Assembly: GCA_963817135.1 (NCBI GenBank)
Contig: CAWFNG010000002.1
Coordinates: 62,001 to 126,000 of the forward strand
Source: VAZQ01 sp963817135
GTDB lineage: Bacteria; Pseudomonadota; Alphaproteobacteria; Rhizobiales; Xanthobacteraceae
Length of the DNA: 64,000 nt
Reading direction: 5' to 3'
In this document: piece after piece, positions 10,105 to 18,545 of the stretch
How positions within the stretch are numbered: the first letter of the stretch is position 1
Layout: each line of letters begins with the position of its first letter
Program-made: the position numbers and the translations under genes
Notes under the pieces: model-generated
Told to the model about the DNA's origin: nothing
Databases searched by the model: none
The model's input: the letters and a program-made list of their open reading frames with translations, nothing else

Positions 10105-10920
10105 GTGGCATTTGCTGCCCTCATGGTCCATTTCGATGGAACACCGGCCTCGCAGGGCCGATTGGCAGTCGCAGTGGACTTGGCGATCCGCTTTGAAGCA
10201 GCCCTGATCGGCATTGCGGGGCGTTCGTATCTTCCTTCCTTTCTTGGCAACGGCGATGCAGGGCAGCGAAACACCGATGAACAACGGGAGATGAATCAGT
10301 TCCTTGCTGAACTGGAGAAAAAATTCCGTATTGCGGCCAAGAACGTCAGGCATGTGGAATGGAGAGGCGTCCCGGCCGAGGTGACCAATCTTATTGTGAG
10401 AGAAGCACGAGCTGCGGACCTTCTGATCATCGGCGACGGCCGACGGCCGGACGCCGGTTTTTATGGCATCGATGTCGGAACGGCCGTCACTCGGGCAGGA
10501 TGTCCGGTTCTCGTTGTACCGGAAGAGATCCGCTCGTTTGAAGGCCAGCGAGCCGTAGTGGGTTGGAAGGACACCCGCGAGGCACGTCGTGCCATTCGCG
10601 ACGCGATCCCCTTTTTAAAGCAGGCGCAAAAGGTAATGCTCGTCGAGATATGCGAGCACGGAACCGAAGCACAATCGGAGCAGCGCCTGAATCAACTCAA
10701 GGATTATCTTTTCGCTCATCAGATAACGGTGACCGAAAAAGTCTATCTGCACACCGATCGGCCGATCGGCAGCGAACTTCTTCGATACGCCAACGACGAA
10801 AATGCCGACCTGATGGTGGCTGGCGCTTACGGACATAGCCGCCTGGGGGAGTGGATGTTTGGCGGAGTCACGCGCTCCCTGCTCAAGGAAAGTCCCATCT
10901 GCATCCTGTTTTCGCACTGA
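10105..10920 (+). CDS. Universal stress protein, tandem UspA domains (paralogue of upstream gene)
   Basis: A 271-residue tandem Usp protein very similar in layout to its upstream neighbour: both end GHSRLGEW(V/M)FGGVTR..LL...SPIC.LFSH, which indicates a local duplication. I chose the GTG at 10105, which has GAGGT just upstream. The open frame continues further 5' but would overlap the previous gene. The second half has ADLMVAGAYGHSRLGEW, the ATP-binding glycine pattern. It is probably cotranscribed from the FNR-box promoter at 9195. It converges on the hsp20 gene, with a strong hairpin between them. Confidence 0.88.
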   Translation: MAFAALMVHFDGTPASQGRLAVAVDLAIRFEAALIGIAGRSYLPSFLGNGDAGQRNTDEQREMNQFLAELEKKFRIAAKNVRHVEWRGVPAEVTNLIVREARAADLLIIGDGRRPDAGFYGIDVGTAVTRAGCPVLVVPEEIRSFEGQRAVVGWKDTREARRAIRDAIPFLKQAQKVMLVEICEHGTEAQSEQRLNQLKDYLFAHQITVTEKVYLHTDRPIGSELLRYANDENADLMVAGAYGHSRLGEWMFGGVTRSLLKESPICILFSH

Positions 10921-10968
10921 GCGAAAGAAGCTGCGGCATCTTTAGCTCGAGCAATGGGTCAAAAAGCA

Positions 10969-11003
10969 AGCGCGTTCCGCGCTCATGAGCCGCGGAACGC
11001 GCT
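10969..11003 (-). terminator. Rho-independent terminator of the hsp20 gene
   Basis: A perfect 13-bp stem (AGCGCGTTCCGCG and its complement) closes a 9-base loop. Read on the minus strand it is followed by TGCTTTTTGA, giving a U-tract after the stem, 18 bp beyond the hsp20 stop. On the plus strand no T-run follows, so termination of the stress-protein operon would be weaker. Confidence 0.7.
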
Positions 11004-11020
11004 CCTGCGCCGCTGCAACT

Positions 11021-11521
11021 CTACGCAGCAGACTTGACTTGCACTTTCCTGACCTGTGCCGGGGCCGGCTTTGGCACAGTTACCTTGAGCACGCCACTTG
11101 CGAGACTGGCCTTGATGCTATCGGGATTGATCCCTTCCGGCAGTTCGAGCATACGCGAGAAGGAACCGTAGCTGCGCTCAAACATGCGGTAGTTCTTGTC
11201 TTTCTCCTCTTTCTCGGCCTTCTTCTCTCCTTTGATGGTAAGGACGTTGCCGGCGACGTTGACCTGCACATCCTTCTCCTCGAGGCCGGGCAGTTCAGCC
11301 GTGATCTCGATCTCCTTGTCGGTCTCGACCACGTCCATGCTCGGCATCATTTCCGGCGTTCTTCCGATGGTCGGCCACCCGCGAGTAACGGCAGGCCAGC
11401 CACGTGTGAAATCGTCGAACAAACGATCAATTTCACTCTGCAGAGCGGTAAAGGGATAGGTAAATTCACGCCCTGCGATCCCGCGGTCGCGTCCGACGGG
11501 AATAAGCGATCTGACATTCAT
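11021..11521 (-). CDS. Hsp20/alpha-crystallin small heat-shock protein
   Basis: A 166-residue small heat-shock chaperone that holds unfolding proteins. The alpha-crystallin domain runs from about residue 58 (PSMDVVETDKEIEITAELPG) to the C terminus, with the conserved A.L..GVL.(V/I).(V/I)PK signature as ASLASGVLKVTVPKP. The extension after it (APAQVRKVQVKSAA) carries V-R-K-V rather than a classical IXI motif. The chosen ATG has an almost perfect AGGAGGT ribosome site, better than the in-frame start 6 codons upstream. A perfect FNR-type box and a TACAAT -10-like element lie upstream, so oxygen-linked rather than sigma-32 control is suggested. Confidence 0.93.
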   Translation of the reverse strand: MNVRSLIPVGRDRGIAGREFTYPFTALQSEIDRLFDDFTRGWPAVTRGWPTIGRTPEMMPSMDVVETDKEIEITAELPGLEEKDVQVNVAGNVLTIKGEKKAEKEEKDKNYRMFERSYGSFSRMLELPEGINPDSIKASLASGVLKVTVPKPAPAQVRKVQVKSAA

Positions 11522-11586
11522 GGGGTACCTCCTTTCCAATCTCGTTCTTCACATTAATAATTGTACCAGCCATAGGAATAAGAGCA

Positions 11587-11600
11587 TTGATGTGAATCAA
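11587..11600. promoter_or_regulatory. FNR/FixK-type box upstream of hsp20
   Basis: TTGATGTGAATCAA is a perfect TTGAT-N4-ATCAA site. Its centre is 72.5 bp from the hsp20 ATG. On the minus strand a TACAAT hexamer lies at 11560-11565, where a -10 element is expected if the box is at -41.5. This gives a transcript start near 11552 and a leader of about 31 bases that carries the AGGAGGT site. Confidence 0.82.
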
Positions 11601-11666
11601 AGCTCTTGAGCGGAAATAGGCAGCTGCTCGGCGGTGAGCCGATGACGGTTCAGGCGTTGCGCACAC

Positions 11667-12497
11667 TCAGTGCGACATCAAGGTGGGCGCGGTCATGGCG
11701 CCGAGGATGCCGCGGGTCGCACCGCCGAGCACAAATTCGCGCAGTCGCGAATGGCCATATCCGCCCATGACAATGAAATCGGTCCCCGCGTCCGCAGCGT
11801 GCGACAGGATCGTATTGGCCACGTCAAGATCGCGTACCACAATCTGCCGTAGCTCGACTTTGAGCTGGTGCCGCGCGAGGTGGTGCGCAATGTCAGCCCC
11901 GGCAATCTCATTGCTCTTGCCGGGATCGCCCGCAACAAGCACGATTTCCACTGATTTTGCGCGCGTAAGAAACGGCATGGCGTCGCCCATCGCGCGGGCG
12001 GCATTGCGGCTGCCGTCCCAGCACACCATGACCCTTTCGAGCCTTAATCCATCTCGCTGAATGTAGGGCACGATAAGGACCGGCCGACCGGAATCGAACA
12101 GTGCGGCATGTATTATCAGCTCCCGCATCGGCAGCTTGTCCGACTCCGCTTGCGCGACAACGGCGAGATCGAACCTGCGCGCCAAGTGGCCGAAATGCTC
12201 GGCAGCCCTGGCGACACCTGATTTGAATATGTGCGATTGTGGCGATACTCCGCTGCGACGCGCGGACTCGTCGAATTTTGCGACCGCGCTCTCCGCCGCC
12301 ACCTCGCATTTGCGCCGCTGGGCTTCAATGAGCTCAACGGCCACCCGACTGAAGATCGATGCCGGCAGCGCCTCCTCATAGGCAAAGGCAACAGCCGAGA
12401 GATGCGCATCGAATGCCCGTGCCAGCGAGACCGCGTAATCGGCCGCCACGGGCTGAGCAGCATCGACGTCGAGATTTACGACAATATCCTTGATCAT
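11667..12497 (-). CDS. Universal stress protein, tandem UspA domains
   Basis: A 276-residue protein with two UspA halves. The second half carries DFIVMGGYGHSRLREFVLGGATRGIL, the ATP-binding glycine signature. The first half ends GRPVLIVPY. It is divergent in sequence from the tandem pair at 9.3-10.9 kb, so it is not a recent copy. It shares direction with hsp20, but each gene has its own FNR-type box, so they are probably separately transcribed members of one regulon. Confidence 0.9.
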   Translation of the reverse strand: MIKDIVVNLDVDAAQPVAADYAVSLARAFDAHLSAVAFAYEEALPASIFSRVAVELIEAQRRKCEVAAESAVAKFDESARRSGVSPQSHIFKSGVARAAEHFGHLARRFDLAVVAQAESDKLPMRELIIHAALFDSGRPVLIVPYIQRDGLRLERVMVCWDGSRNAARAMGDAMPFLTRAKSVEIVLVAGDPGKSNEIAGADIAHHLARHQLKVELRQIVVRDLDVANTILSHAADAGTDFIVMGGYGHSRLREFVLGGATRGILGAMTAPTLMSH

Positions 12498-12559
12498 CAG
12501 TGAGCCGCTCGCATGCCCGGAGAGATGATCCTGTCTAGCCCGGCAGCCAGGGGAGTAAA

Positions 12560-12573
12560 TTGATGTGAATCAA
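12560..12573. promoter_or_regulatory. FNR/FixK-type box upstream of the minus-strand USP gene
   Basis: TTGATGTGAATCAA is identical to the hsp20 box. Its centre is 69.5 bp from the ATG at 12497. A class II arrangement puts the transcript start near 12525 with a leader of about 28 bases. A TAGACA sequence at 12532-12537 on the minus strand is a modest -10 candidate. Confidence 0.8.
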
Positions 12574-12589
12574 CCAATCCGGTGTGCCG

Positions 12590-13549
12590 CTACTGCTTGG
12601 CGCCTGCATAGTTGATAACCTTGGCCCACTTTTCTGTTTCCTCTGCCATCAACCGCCCGAAATCGGCGGGCGCGCCTGGAAGCGCGGTGCCGCCAGTGTC
12701 GCCAAGGCGTGCTTTCATCGTGGGATCGGCGAACGCCGCATTGATCTCACCGTTGAGCCTATTGATTATTTCGGCCGACGTATTCGTGGGAACGCCAATG
12801 CCCGTCACAGCGCTCGCCTCGTAACCCGGGACAAAATCGCCCAGGCTGGGAGTTTCCGGCAAAACCGCGGGACGCGCCGCCGTAGTGATTGCAAGCGGGC
12901 GCAGCTTGCCGGCCCTAATGGGCGCGATCGACGCCGATATGGGTTCGAACATCATCTGCACCTGGCCTTCGATCAGGCCTTTGAGCGCAGGTCCTCCGCC
13001 AGCGTAATGCGCGATACCCAGGTCGACGCCTGTCATCATTGTGAACAGTAGGCCGGAAACGTGAGGTGAGCTCCCATTCCCGGTCGACGCCATCTTGATC
13101 TTGCCTGGGTTCGCCTTCGCATAGGCGATAAATTCCGGAACGCTTTTTGCCGGAACCGATGGGTGGATCAGCATGACGAGCGGCTCGCGTGTAATCGCCG
13201 CGACCGGCGCGATGTCGCGCAAAAAATTGAATTTAAGCTCACTGTAGATGGAGGCATTTATCGCGCTCGCGGGACCAACCATCAGAAGCGTATATCCGTC
13301 AGCCGGCGCACGCACGACAGCCTCGGTAGCAATGTTACCAGAAGCGCCGGGTCTATTCTCGACGATGACTGGTTGACCCAGCCGTTCGGAAAGCCATTGC
13401 CCTATAAGACGCGCGAGAATGTCGTTGGGACCGCCGGCGGGAAAGCCGACCATGAAGTGTATTGGGCGTGTAGGATAAGACTCCGCGCGGGCGATGAAAG
13501 GGAAAATGGCACTGGCTCCTGCCAAACTCAAAATCCAGCGGCGATTCAT
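12590..13549 (-). CDS. TctC/Bug-family tripartite tricarboxylate transporter solute-binding protein
   Basis: A 319-residue periplasmic binding protein. It begins MNRRWILSLAGASAIFPFIARA, a signal peptide with an AGGAGA site upstream, followed by the family hallmark YPTRPIHFMVGFPAGGPNDILAR and then VIVENRPGASGNIATEAV. Such proteins capture carboxylates, and sometimes amides or aromatics, for a TctAB permease. No TctA or TctB gene is nearby, so it is an orphan that either shares a distant permease or serves in sensing. I rejected the longer 5' frame because it reads through a palindromic repeat and has no signal peptide. Confidence 0.92.
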   Translation of the reverse strand: MNRRWILSLAGASAIFPFIARAESYPTRPIHFMVGFPAGGPNDILARLIGQWLSERLGQPVIVENRPGASGNIATEAVVRAPADGYTLLMVGPASAINASIYSELKFNFLRDIAPVAAITREPLVMLIHPSVPAKSVPEFIAYAKANPGKIKMASTGNGSSPHVSGLLFTMMTGVDLGIAHYAGGGPALKGLIEGQVQMMFEPISASIAPIRAGKLRPLAITTAARPAVLPETPSLGDFVPGYEASAVTGIGVPTNTSAEIINRLNGEINAAFADPTMKARLGDTGGTALPGAPADFGRLMAEETEKWAKVINYAGAKQ

Positions 13550-13599
13550 AGTGTCTCCTGACAGCCTGACAGATCGAGCCAGTATTCCGGCTGGCACGG

Positions 13600-13675
13600 C
13601 TAGTGGTCCGATTCCGAAGTTCGCCAGTGATCGCGGCACGTTCGGGTGCGAACTTCGGAATTTAAGGACCACTAG
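13600..13675. repeat. 76-bp MITE-like palindrome
   Basis: The ends are CTAGTGGTCC and GGACCACTAG. The arms match over 10 bp, then after a 1-versus-4-base bulge over another 14 bp (ATTCCGAAGTTCGC), closing an unpaired centre of about 22 bases. It lies between two genes and encodes nothing. Structure and size fit a non-autonomous miniature element or a large REP-like palindrome. No second copy was seen in the window. Confidence 0.65.
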
Positions 13676-13828
13676 CAACGATATGGTTGTAGTGCGGTTT
13701 TGAATTTGAAGTTCCTAAACGAGCTTGCGGCTAGTCTTAGACCACCGATGTGCTCAGCAGGGAACAGGGCCGGCCGCCATTGCGCATTCCCTGCGTGCCA
13801 TGCGGCCTGCTCGCGACGCGCCGCGTCT

Positions 13829-15364
13829 TCACCACCAGCGCTGTGGCCGCTGATAATAGTTCCGATTGTTCTGCCGCGGATCGTAGTACTGGCCGCCGCG
13901 CCCGGGCGTATTGTTGAAACCCCAGCCACCCCAGCCGAAGCCGACGCGGAGATCGGGCGAGCGCGGGCGGTTGATGATGCCGCCCTGCGGCTGGTTGTTC
14001 AGCGCAATGACGAACTCCGTGCGATAGTTGGTCTCGCGGTGCAGAGGCTCGTCCGAAATGATGAGCGAGGACCGCGGCAATGCAGTTGGCGCGATGCGAT
14101 CGAGCACATCCTCCGGGACGGTGATGCGGTCAAGCGCGGCCTTGGCGACGTCCCCGCTGTCGATCGTGACCGCGGTCCAGCGCAGGCCCCCGTCGGTGCG
14201 CGCCACAGCCGTAAACACATGCGTGCCGATCGGCTTGTCGGGATCGCGGATCGTGACCGGAACCTCAATGGTCGCATCGAACACCTCGCCCCCGTCCGGC
14301 AGCCGCTTATGCGTGTTGCGCCGCACGTAAAGCTTCTGCGTCGCGCGGCTGATGAAGACCGAGACCGGCTCGAGCGCCAACTTTGCCTCGATTGCCGCCT
14401 TGGCGGCGTCGGCCTTCTTGGTCTCGGCCGCCTTGGCGGCGTCCTGGGCCGCCGCGGCAGCGTCGAGCTTGGACTTCGCGTTGGCCTTGGCGGCGTCGAG
14501 CTGCGTCTGCAGTTCCTCGACTTTCGCAGCGGCCTTCTGCTTCCGGTCCTCTGCTCGTGCCTTGGCCTGGTCGGTCTTGGCGGCGGCGAGCGCCTTCTCT
14601 GCGACCGCGAGCGCGGCATCGGCGCCAGTCTTGGCCAATTCAAGCTTGCGCAGCGCCGCCGTGAGCGGGGCCGCCTCCTTCACCGCAAGGGCGGCAGCGT
14701 TCTTCGTCTGTTGAGCTAGCTTGCTGGCCTCGTCCGCCTCGCGGGCGAGCGTTTCAGCGCGCGCCGGCGCGGCCGCGATGGCCGCAGATTTCGGGACGAA
14801 CAGCGCCGGATGGGAAAACTCGACCGGCTCCGCGTCACTCGGCGAGATGATCACACGCGTGCCGATGCGGACTTTGTCGAACAGCTTCTCCGCAAAGCCA
14901 AAGGGCATCCGCACGCAGCCGTGCGAGGCCGCATATCCAGGCAACGGCCCGCCGTGCAGCGCGACGCCGTTCCAGGTGATGCGCAGCATGTGCGGCATCC
15001 AGGCATCGTCATAGAGGCTCGAGCGATGGTCCTTGTCCTTCTCCACGACGCTGAAGACGCCGGCTGGCGTCTCGCGTCCCGCAGTTCCGCTCGACACCGG
15101 CGCGCGCAGGACCCAGCCGTCGGCGTCGTAGATGGTCACCTTCTGGCTCTGGATCGATACGATCGCCATGATCGGCTCGCCCGCGTCGCGCGGGGCCGCC
15201 CCCTCGGCGGTATGCTCGGGACGGGCCTGGCGGGGCGCGGCGTCGGCGGGCGGAGCCGCAGTCAGCGCCGTCAGGGCGGCCGTGGCCGCGAGCGTCACAA
15301 TCGCGGGAGGTGCCCATCGCCGGACTACCTCGGTAGATTGGGCCGTCGTGCATCGATTTGTCAT
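13829..15364 (-). CDS. L,D-transpeptidase (YkuD family) with central coiled coil
   Basis: A periplasmic cell-wall enzyme that makes 3-3 cross-links or anchors proteins to peptidoglycan. After a signal/anchor segment (about residues 18-40) there is a YkuD domain with HGGPLPGYAASHGCVRMP, which contains the catalytic His and the SHGCVR cysteine. An alanine- and lysine-rich coiled coil of about 130 residues follows. Then comes a second stretch that looks like a YkuD half (VSVFISRATQKLYVRRN, IGTHVFTAV) but has no cysteine. The C terminus is rich in Gly, Asn, Gln and Trp. The ATG at 15364 was chosen over an upstream in-frame start because the anchor follows it directly. Confidence 0.85.
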   Translation of the reverse strand: MTNRCTTAQSTEVVRRWAPPAIVTLAATAALTALTAAPPADAAPRQARPEHTAEGAAPRDAGEPIMAIVSIQSQKVTIYDADGWVLRAPVSSGTAGRETPAGVFSVVEKDKDHRSSLYDDAWMPHMLRITWNGVALHGGPLPGYAASHGCVRMPFGFAEKLFDKVRIGTRVIISPSDAEPVEFSHPALFVPKSAAIAAAPARAETLAREADEASKLAQQTKNAAALAVKEAAPLTAALRKLELAKTGADAALAVAEKALAAAKTDQAKARAEDRKQKAAAKVEELQTQLDAAKANAKSKLDAAAAAQDAAKAAETKKADAAKAAIEAKLALEPVSVFISRATQKLYVRRNTHKRLPDGGEVFDATIEVPVTIRDPDKPIGTHVFTAVARTDGGLRWTAVTIDSGDVAKAALDRITVPEDVLDRIAPTALPRSSLIISDEPLHRETNYRTEFVIALNNQPQGGIINRPRSPDLRVGFGWGGWGFNNTPGRGGQYYDPRQNNRNYYQRPQRWW

Positions 15365-15685
15365 GCCATGTCCGGTTGTCAGGGAGGAATCGCATCGAAA
15401 CAAACACTGAGAACGGGTGGATGGTCTCTGTTTTACGGCCCGTGGTCAATCAACACTTCCACGTGATCGGCTTACTTCCTGCGGACTATTTGTGCGGTGC
15501 ATGAGTTAGGTTTGTGCAGGTTGCGGCCGAGGCGCCGATATATCTCTCGATCGAGTTTGCGTCTGCTTACGGGCCAATCCTGAAGCGAATCGGCAGCCGC
15601 GAGAGAGAAAGAGAGTGCTTCGCATACAACATCCAGTGTGACGCCGCCGTGACGGCAGGTGCATGTCGCGGCATGACGGCCTCCG
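15365..15685. other. Intergenic region upstream of the L,D-transpeptidase gene
   Basis: No convincing gene, RNA or repeat was seen in these 321 bases. It must contain the minus-strand promoter of the L,D-transpeptidase gene and the 3' end of the binding-protein gene transcript. The short open frames here have no ribosome sites or recognisable products. Confidence 0.5.
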
Positions 15686-16678
15686 TTACACGTGCTGGCC
15701 TTCGCTCATGGGAATATCGCGCAGCGTGCTCGGTGCGAACAGCTCTTCGAGCTTTACCCGGCGATCGGTCAAACCGTGCTCATGGGTATATTGCAGCAGC
15801 GCCTCGATCGAGGGCCGGTTGGCCTCGATGCCATAGGGAAACCAGTCGGCGCCGATGATCGACCGCTCCTCTTCGAGCAGCGGCTGCAGCCAGGCGGAGC
15901 ACACCTTCGGCGACCCCATGTCGGAAAGGAGCTGATAGGCATATTCCTTGGCGCGCCAGAGCGCCTTGTACATGCTCAGCGCCACCCACGGATGGCGCTC
16001 GAATATGTCGCAGCGGATCACCACGGTATGCATGATCGGATAGATCCTGGTGCGGCGGTAATAATCCTTCTCCAGCTCGGCGTAATTGGGAAACAGACGC
16101 CGCACCTTGGGCGAGCCGCGCCGGAACGCCAGCGGATTATTGGCGGTCATCATAAAGTCGATCTCACCGCGCTCGAGAAGGTCGCCCAGCTCCGTTCCGG
16201 CGGGTGCCTGGGTGAGCCGGATGTCGGCGGGAAGCTTGCGCCCGAGGCGGTCGGCGCGGCCTTGCACCCATTCGACATCGCTCGGCTTCACGCCGTATTC
16301 GTGCTGGAGAAGTCCGCGCATGTAGACCGCGGCCGTCATGGTGTATTCCGGCACCCCGCCGCGTTTGCCCTTGAGATCGTCTGGCGCCATGATCCCCTTG
16401 TCCGTGTTGATGAAAAAATAGCCGTGACGAAACACGCGCGAGGGGAAGACCGGGATGGCAATGAACGGCGCTTCTCCCGCGCTTGTGAGGGTCGCATGGT
16501 TGGACAGCGACATTTCCGAGATCTCGAATTCCTTGAATTGCAGCATGCGCCAGAAAATGTCGGGCGGCTGCGACGCAATATAGTTCAGCTCGATCCCTTC
16601 CGGCGCAATGGTCCCGTCGCGCAGCGCCAGGGTGCGGTCGTAGGGCCCGCATGCGAATGTCAGCGCAAGTTTGCTCAT
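15686..16678 (-). CDS. 4,5-dihydroxyphthalate decarboxylase-like / NMT1-type substrate-binding protein
   Basis: A 330-residue protein resembling Pht5-like and NMT1/ThiY-like periplasmic-binding folds. Visible features are FACGPYDRTLALRDG, PDIFWRMLQFKEFEISEMSLS, IPVFPSRVFRH, and DLKGKRGGVPEYTMTA. The family includes phthalate-pathway decarboxylases as well as binding-protein homologues without a proven reaction. No signal peptide is evident, which fits a cytoplasmic enzyme better than a transporter component. It is cotranscribed with the TctC-like gene upstream (28 bp gap), suggesting that an imported aromatic or carboxylate could be its substrate. The exact function is inference. Confidence 0.75.
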   Translation of the reverse strand: MSKLALTFACGPYDRTLALRDGTIAPEGIELNYIASQPPDIFWRMLQFKEFEISEMSLSNHATLTSAGEAPFIAIPVFPSRVFRHGYFFINTDKGIMAPDDLKGKRGGVPEYTMTAAVYMRGLLQHEYGVKPSDVEWVQGRADRLGRKLPADIRLTQAPAGTELGDLLERGEIDFMMTANNPLAFRRGSPKVRRLFPNYAELEKDYYRRTRIYPIMHTVVIRCDIFERHPWVALSMYKALWRAKEYAYQLLSDMGSPKVCSAWLQPLLEEERSIIGADWFPYGIEANRPSIEALLQYTHEHGLTDRRVKLEELFAPSTLRDIPMSEGQHV

Positions 16679-16706
16679 GAAACCTGTTCCTTGTTCTGTG
16701 CCTTCC

Positions 16707-17693
16707 TTATCGCTGCGGGGTGCCGGCAGCGAGCGATTTTGCCAATGGGGCCCAACGCGCGGTCTCGCTCTCTACGAACGTCGTGAATTCCTGCGGCGAC
16801 ATCATTCGCGTTTCGATGGCATCAAGCGCCAGCCGCTGCTGCACTTCCGGCAGTTGCATGGCCGCAAGCGTTGCCCGGCCGAGCTGCTGCACGATTTCCG
16901 GCGGGAGGTTGCGCGGACCCGACAAGCCGAACCAGGTGGCCGCGACCAGATCCTGGCCGAGTTCCTTGAAGGTCGGAATGTCGGGGAAATTGGGGATGCG
17001 CTGTTCCGTGGTGACGGCAAGCGCAATCACCTTCGCCGCCCGGATCTGCTCGGCAGCCGTCGAGAACGTGATGGTTCCAAGCTTCACGTGACCGGCGATG
17101 AGATCGGTGATGGCGGCGCCTGCGCCTTTATAAGGAATGTGGCTGATCCTGTAGCCTTCGCGGCGGGCAATGTATTCCGCCACCAGGAAACCGTTCGAAC
17201 CGGTACCGGGAGAAATGTAGCTGATCGGCTCCTTGGCGGCGCGCGCCAGCGCGACGAAATCGCGGTATGTGGCAACGCCAATCGAGGGATGCACCAGCAT
17301 CACCGAGGGAGGCCCGCCGAGATAGGCAATATGCGAGAAATCGGCGAGGCCGTCATAACCGGCGTTCGGATTGAACGCGGGAGAGATAACGTTGCCGGCG
17401 ATGCTGGAGACGACAAGGGTGTAGCCATCGGGTTCGGCGGCGGCGCCCGCCGCAGTCCCGATCGCGCCGCCGGCACCGCCGCGATTCTCGATGTAGAACT
17501 GTTGCTGGAAGGCGGTGGAAAGATGTTCGGCAATGACGCGGCCCAACGTGTCGGCGGCACCGCCCGCAGCGAACGGCGCAATGATTTTCACCGGCCGGTT
17601 CGGCCAATGCTGTGCTTGCACTCGATCGATCGCCAAGCAGCCCAGTGCGAGCGCTGCGGCGCAGAGCGCGCGAAATATCACGCTCCCCCTCAT
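16707..17693 (-). CDS. TctC/Bug-family solute-binding protein
   Basis: A 328-residue periplasmic binding protein with signal peptide MRGSVIFRALCAAALALG...AQA and the family core WPNRPVKIIAPFAAGGAADTLGR, then YIENRGGAGGAIGT. The ATG at 17693 was preferred because the signal peptide starts there; the open frame extends 34 codons further. It precedes the Pht5-like gene in the same direction, so the two may form a two-gene uptake and conversion unit. TctA and TctB are absent. Confidence 0.9.
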   Translation of the reverse strand: MRGSVIFRALCAAALALGCLAIDRVQAQHWPNRPVKIIAPFAAGGAADTLGRVIAEHLSTAFQQQFYIENRGGAGGAIGTAAGAAAEPDGYTLVVSSIAGNVISPAFNPNAGYDGLADFSHIAYLGGPPSVMLVHPSIGVATYRDFVALARAAKEPISYISPGTGSNGFLVAEYIARREGYRISHIPYKGAGAAITDLIAGHVKLGTITFSTAAEQIRAAKVIALAVTTEQRIPNFPDIPTFKELGQDLVAATWFGLSGPRNLPPEIVQQLGRATLAAMQLPEVQQRLALDAIETRMMSPQEFTTFVESETARWAPLAKSLAAGTPQR

Positions 17694-17715
17694 GCGAGAG
17701 ACAGCAATGCCGAGG

Positions 17716-18381
17716 TCACCGCCACGACAACGACGTGAACACCGCCGAATAATGGCAGATTGCTGCGAGCAGGACGAACGAGTGCCAGATCGCATTCTGA
17801 AACCGCAGACTCTCGTACAAATGAAAGAAGGTGCCGGCGGTGTAAAGAATGCCGCCTGCTGCCAGCAGCCATAGGCTCACGCTCGGGAGGGTGGCGAAAA
17901 CGGCCTCATAAACGACCACGCCGCTCCAGCCGAGCAGCAGGCACAGAACAATTCCTGCGCGGTCGAAGCGTCCGGGAAGTGCGAGCTTGAGAAGAACGCC
18001 GACGGCGGCGCTCACCCAGAGACCGACGCCGAGCCCCGCCGAAGCGAGGCCGCTCTTCATCTGGGCCAGGAACGGCGTATAGGTCCCGGCGATCAAGAGA
18101 TAGATTGCGGAATGATCGAAGCGGCGCAAAATCCATTTCGTCGGTGAAATCGGCCACAGGTTGTAGGCCGCCGACAGTACCAGCATGGTGATGAGCCCGA
18201 TGACGTAAATAGTGACGGGGACAACCTCGACCTGCTTGGTCCTGGCGGCAAATGCGATGATGGCGACAGCGCCGACGAGCCCGAGCACGATGCCGGTCAA
18301 GTGCACGATGGCGTCGGCAATGATTTCCGTGCGGTCGTAGTTCCAGCTGATTTCCCCTGCTATGGCGCGCGCCGATGGCAC
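17716..18381 (-). CDS. Hemolysin III / TrhA (PAQR-like) membrane protein
   Basis: A seven-helix inner-membrane protein of the HlyIII/TrhA family, related to PAQR receptors with hydrolase-like metal sites. Diagnostic sequences are SWNYDRTEIIADAIVH at the N terminus, FDHSAIYLLIAGTYTPF and IWHSFVLLAAICHYSAVF, which provide the conserved Asp/His residues. TrhA has been linked to membrane-fluidity control, and older work to haemolysis; the role here is not shown. The start is uncertain: I used the GTG at 18381, just before the conserved region. Another GTG at 18486 is in frame, but neither has a clear ribosome site. It is divergent from the DUF853 gene. Confidence 0.85.
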   Translation of the reverse strand: MPSARAIAGEISWNYDRTEIIADAIVHLTGIVLGLVGAVAIIAFAARTKQVEVVPVTIYVIGLITMLVLSAAYNLWPISPTKWILRRFDHSAIYLLIAGTYTPFLAQMKSGLASAGLGVGLWVSAAVGVLLKLALPGRFDRAGIVLCLLLGWSGVVVYEAVFATLPSVSLWLLAAGGILYTAGTFFHLYESLRFQNAIWHSFVLLAAICHYSAVFTSLSWR

Positions 18382-18545
18382 AGGGCCGCTGGTTGCAATG
18401 GGGGAACGCTCAAGGGGCAATTTTATCGGTCCAGCGTGGAAGGAGGGGAAGCCTGGATGAAATCGTCTACCCGTCCTACTCCTCACAGAATTATGGCGGT
18501 AATATCCTTATAATGTCAGCCTCGCCCAGCAAGAGGGGTGCGACC

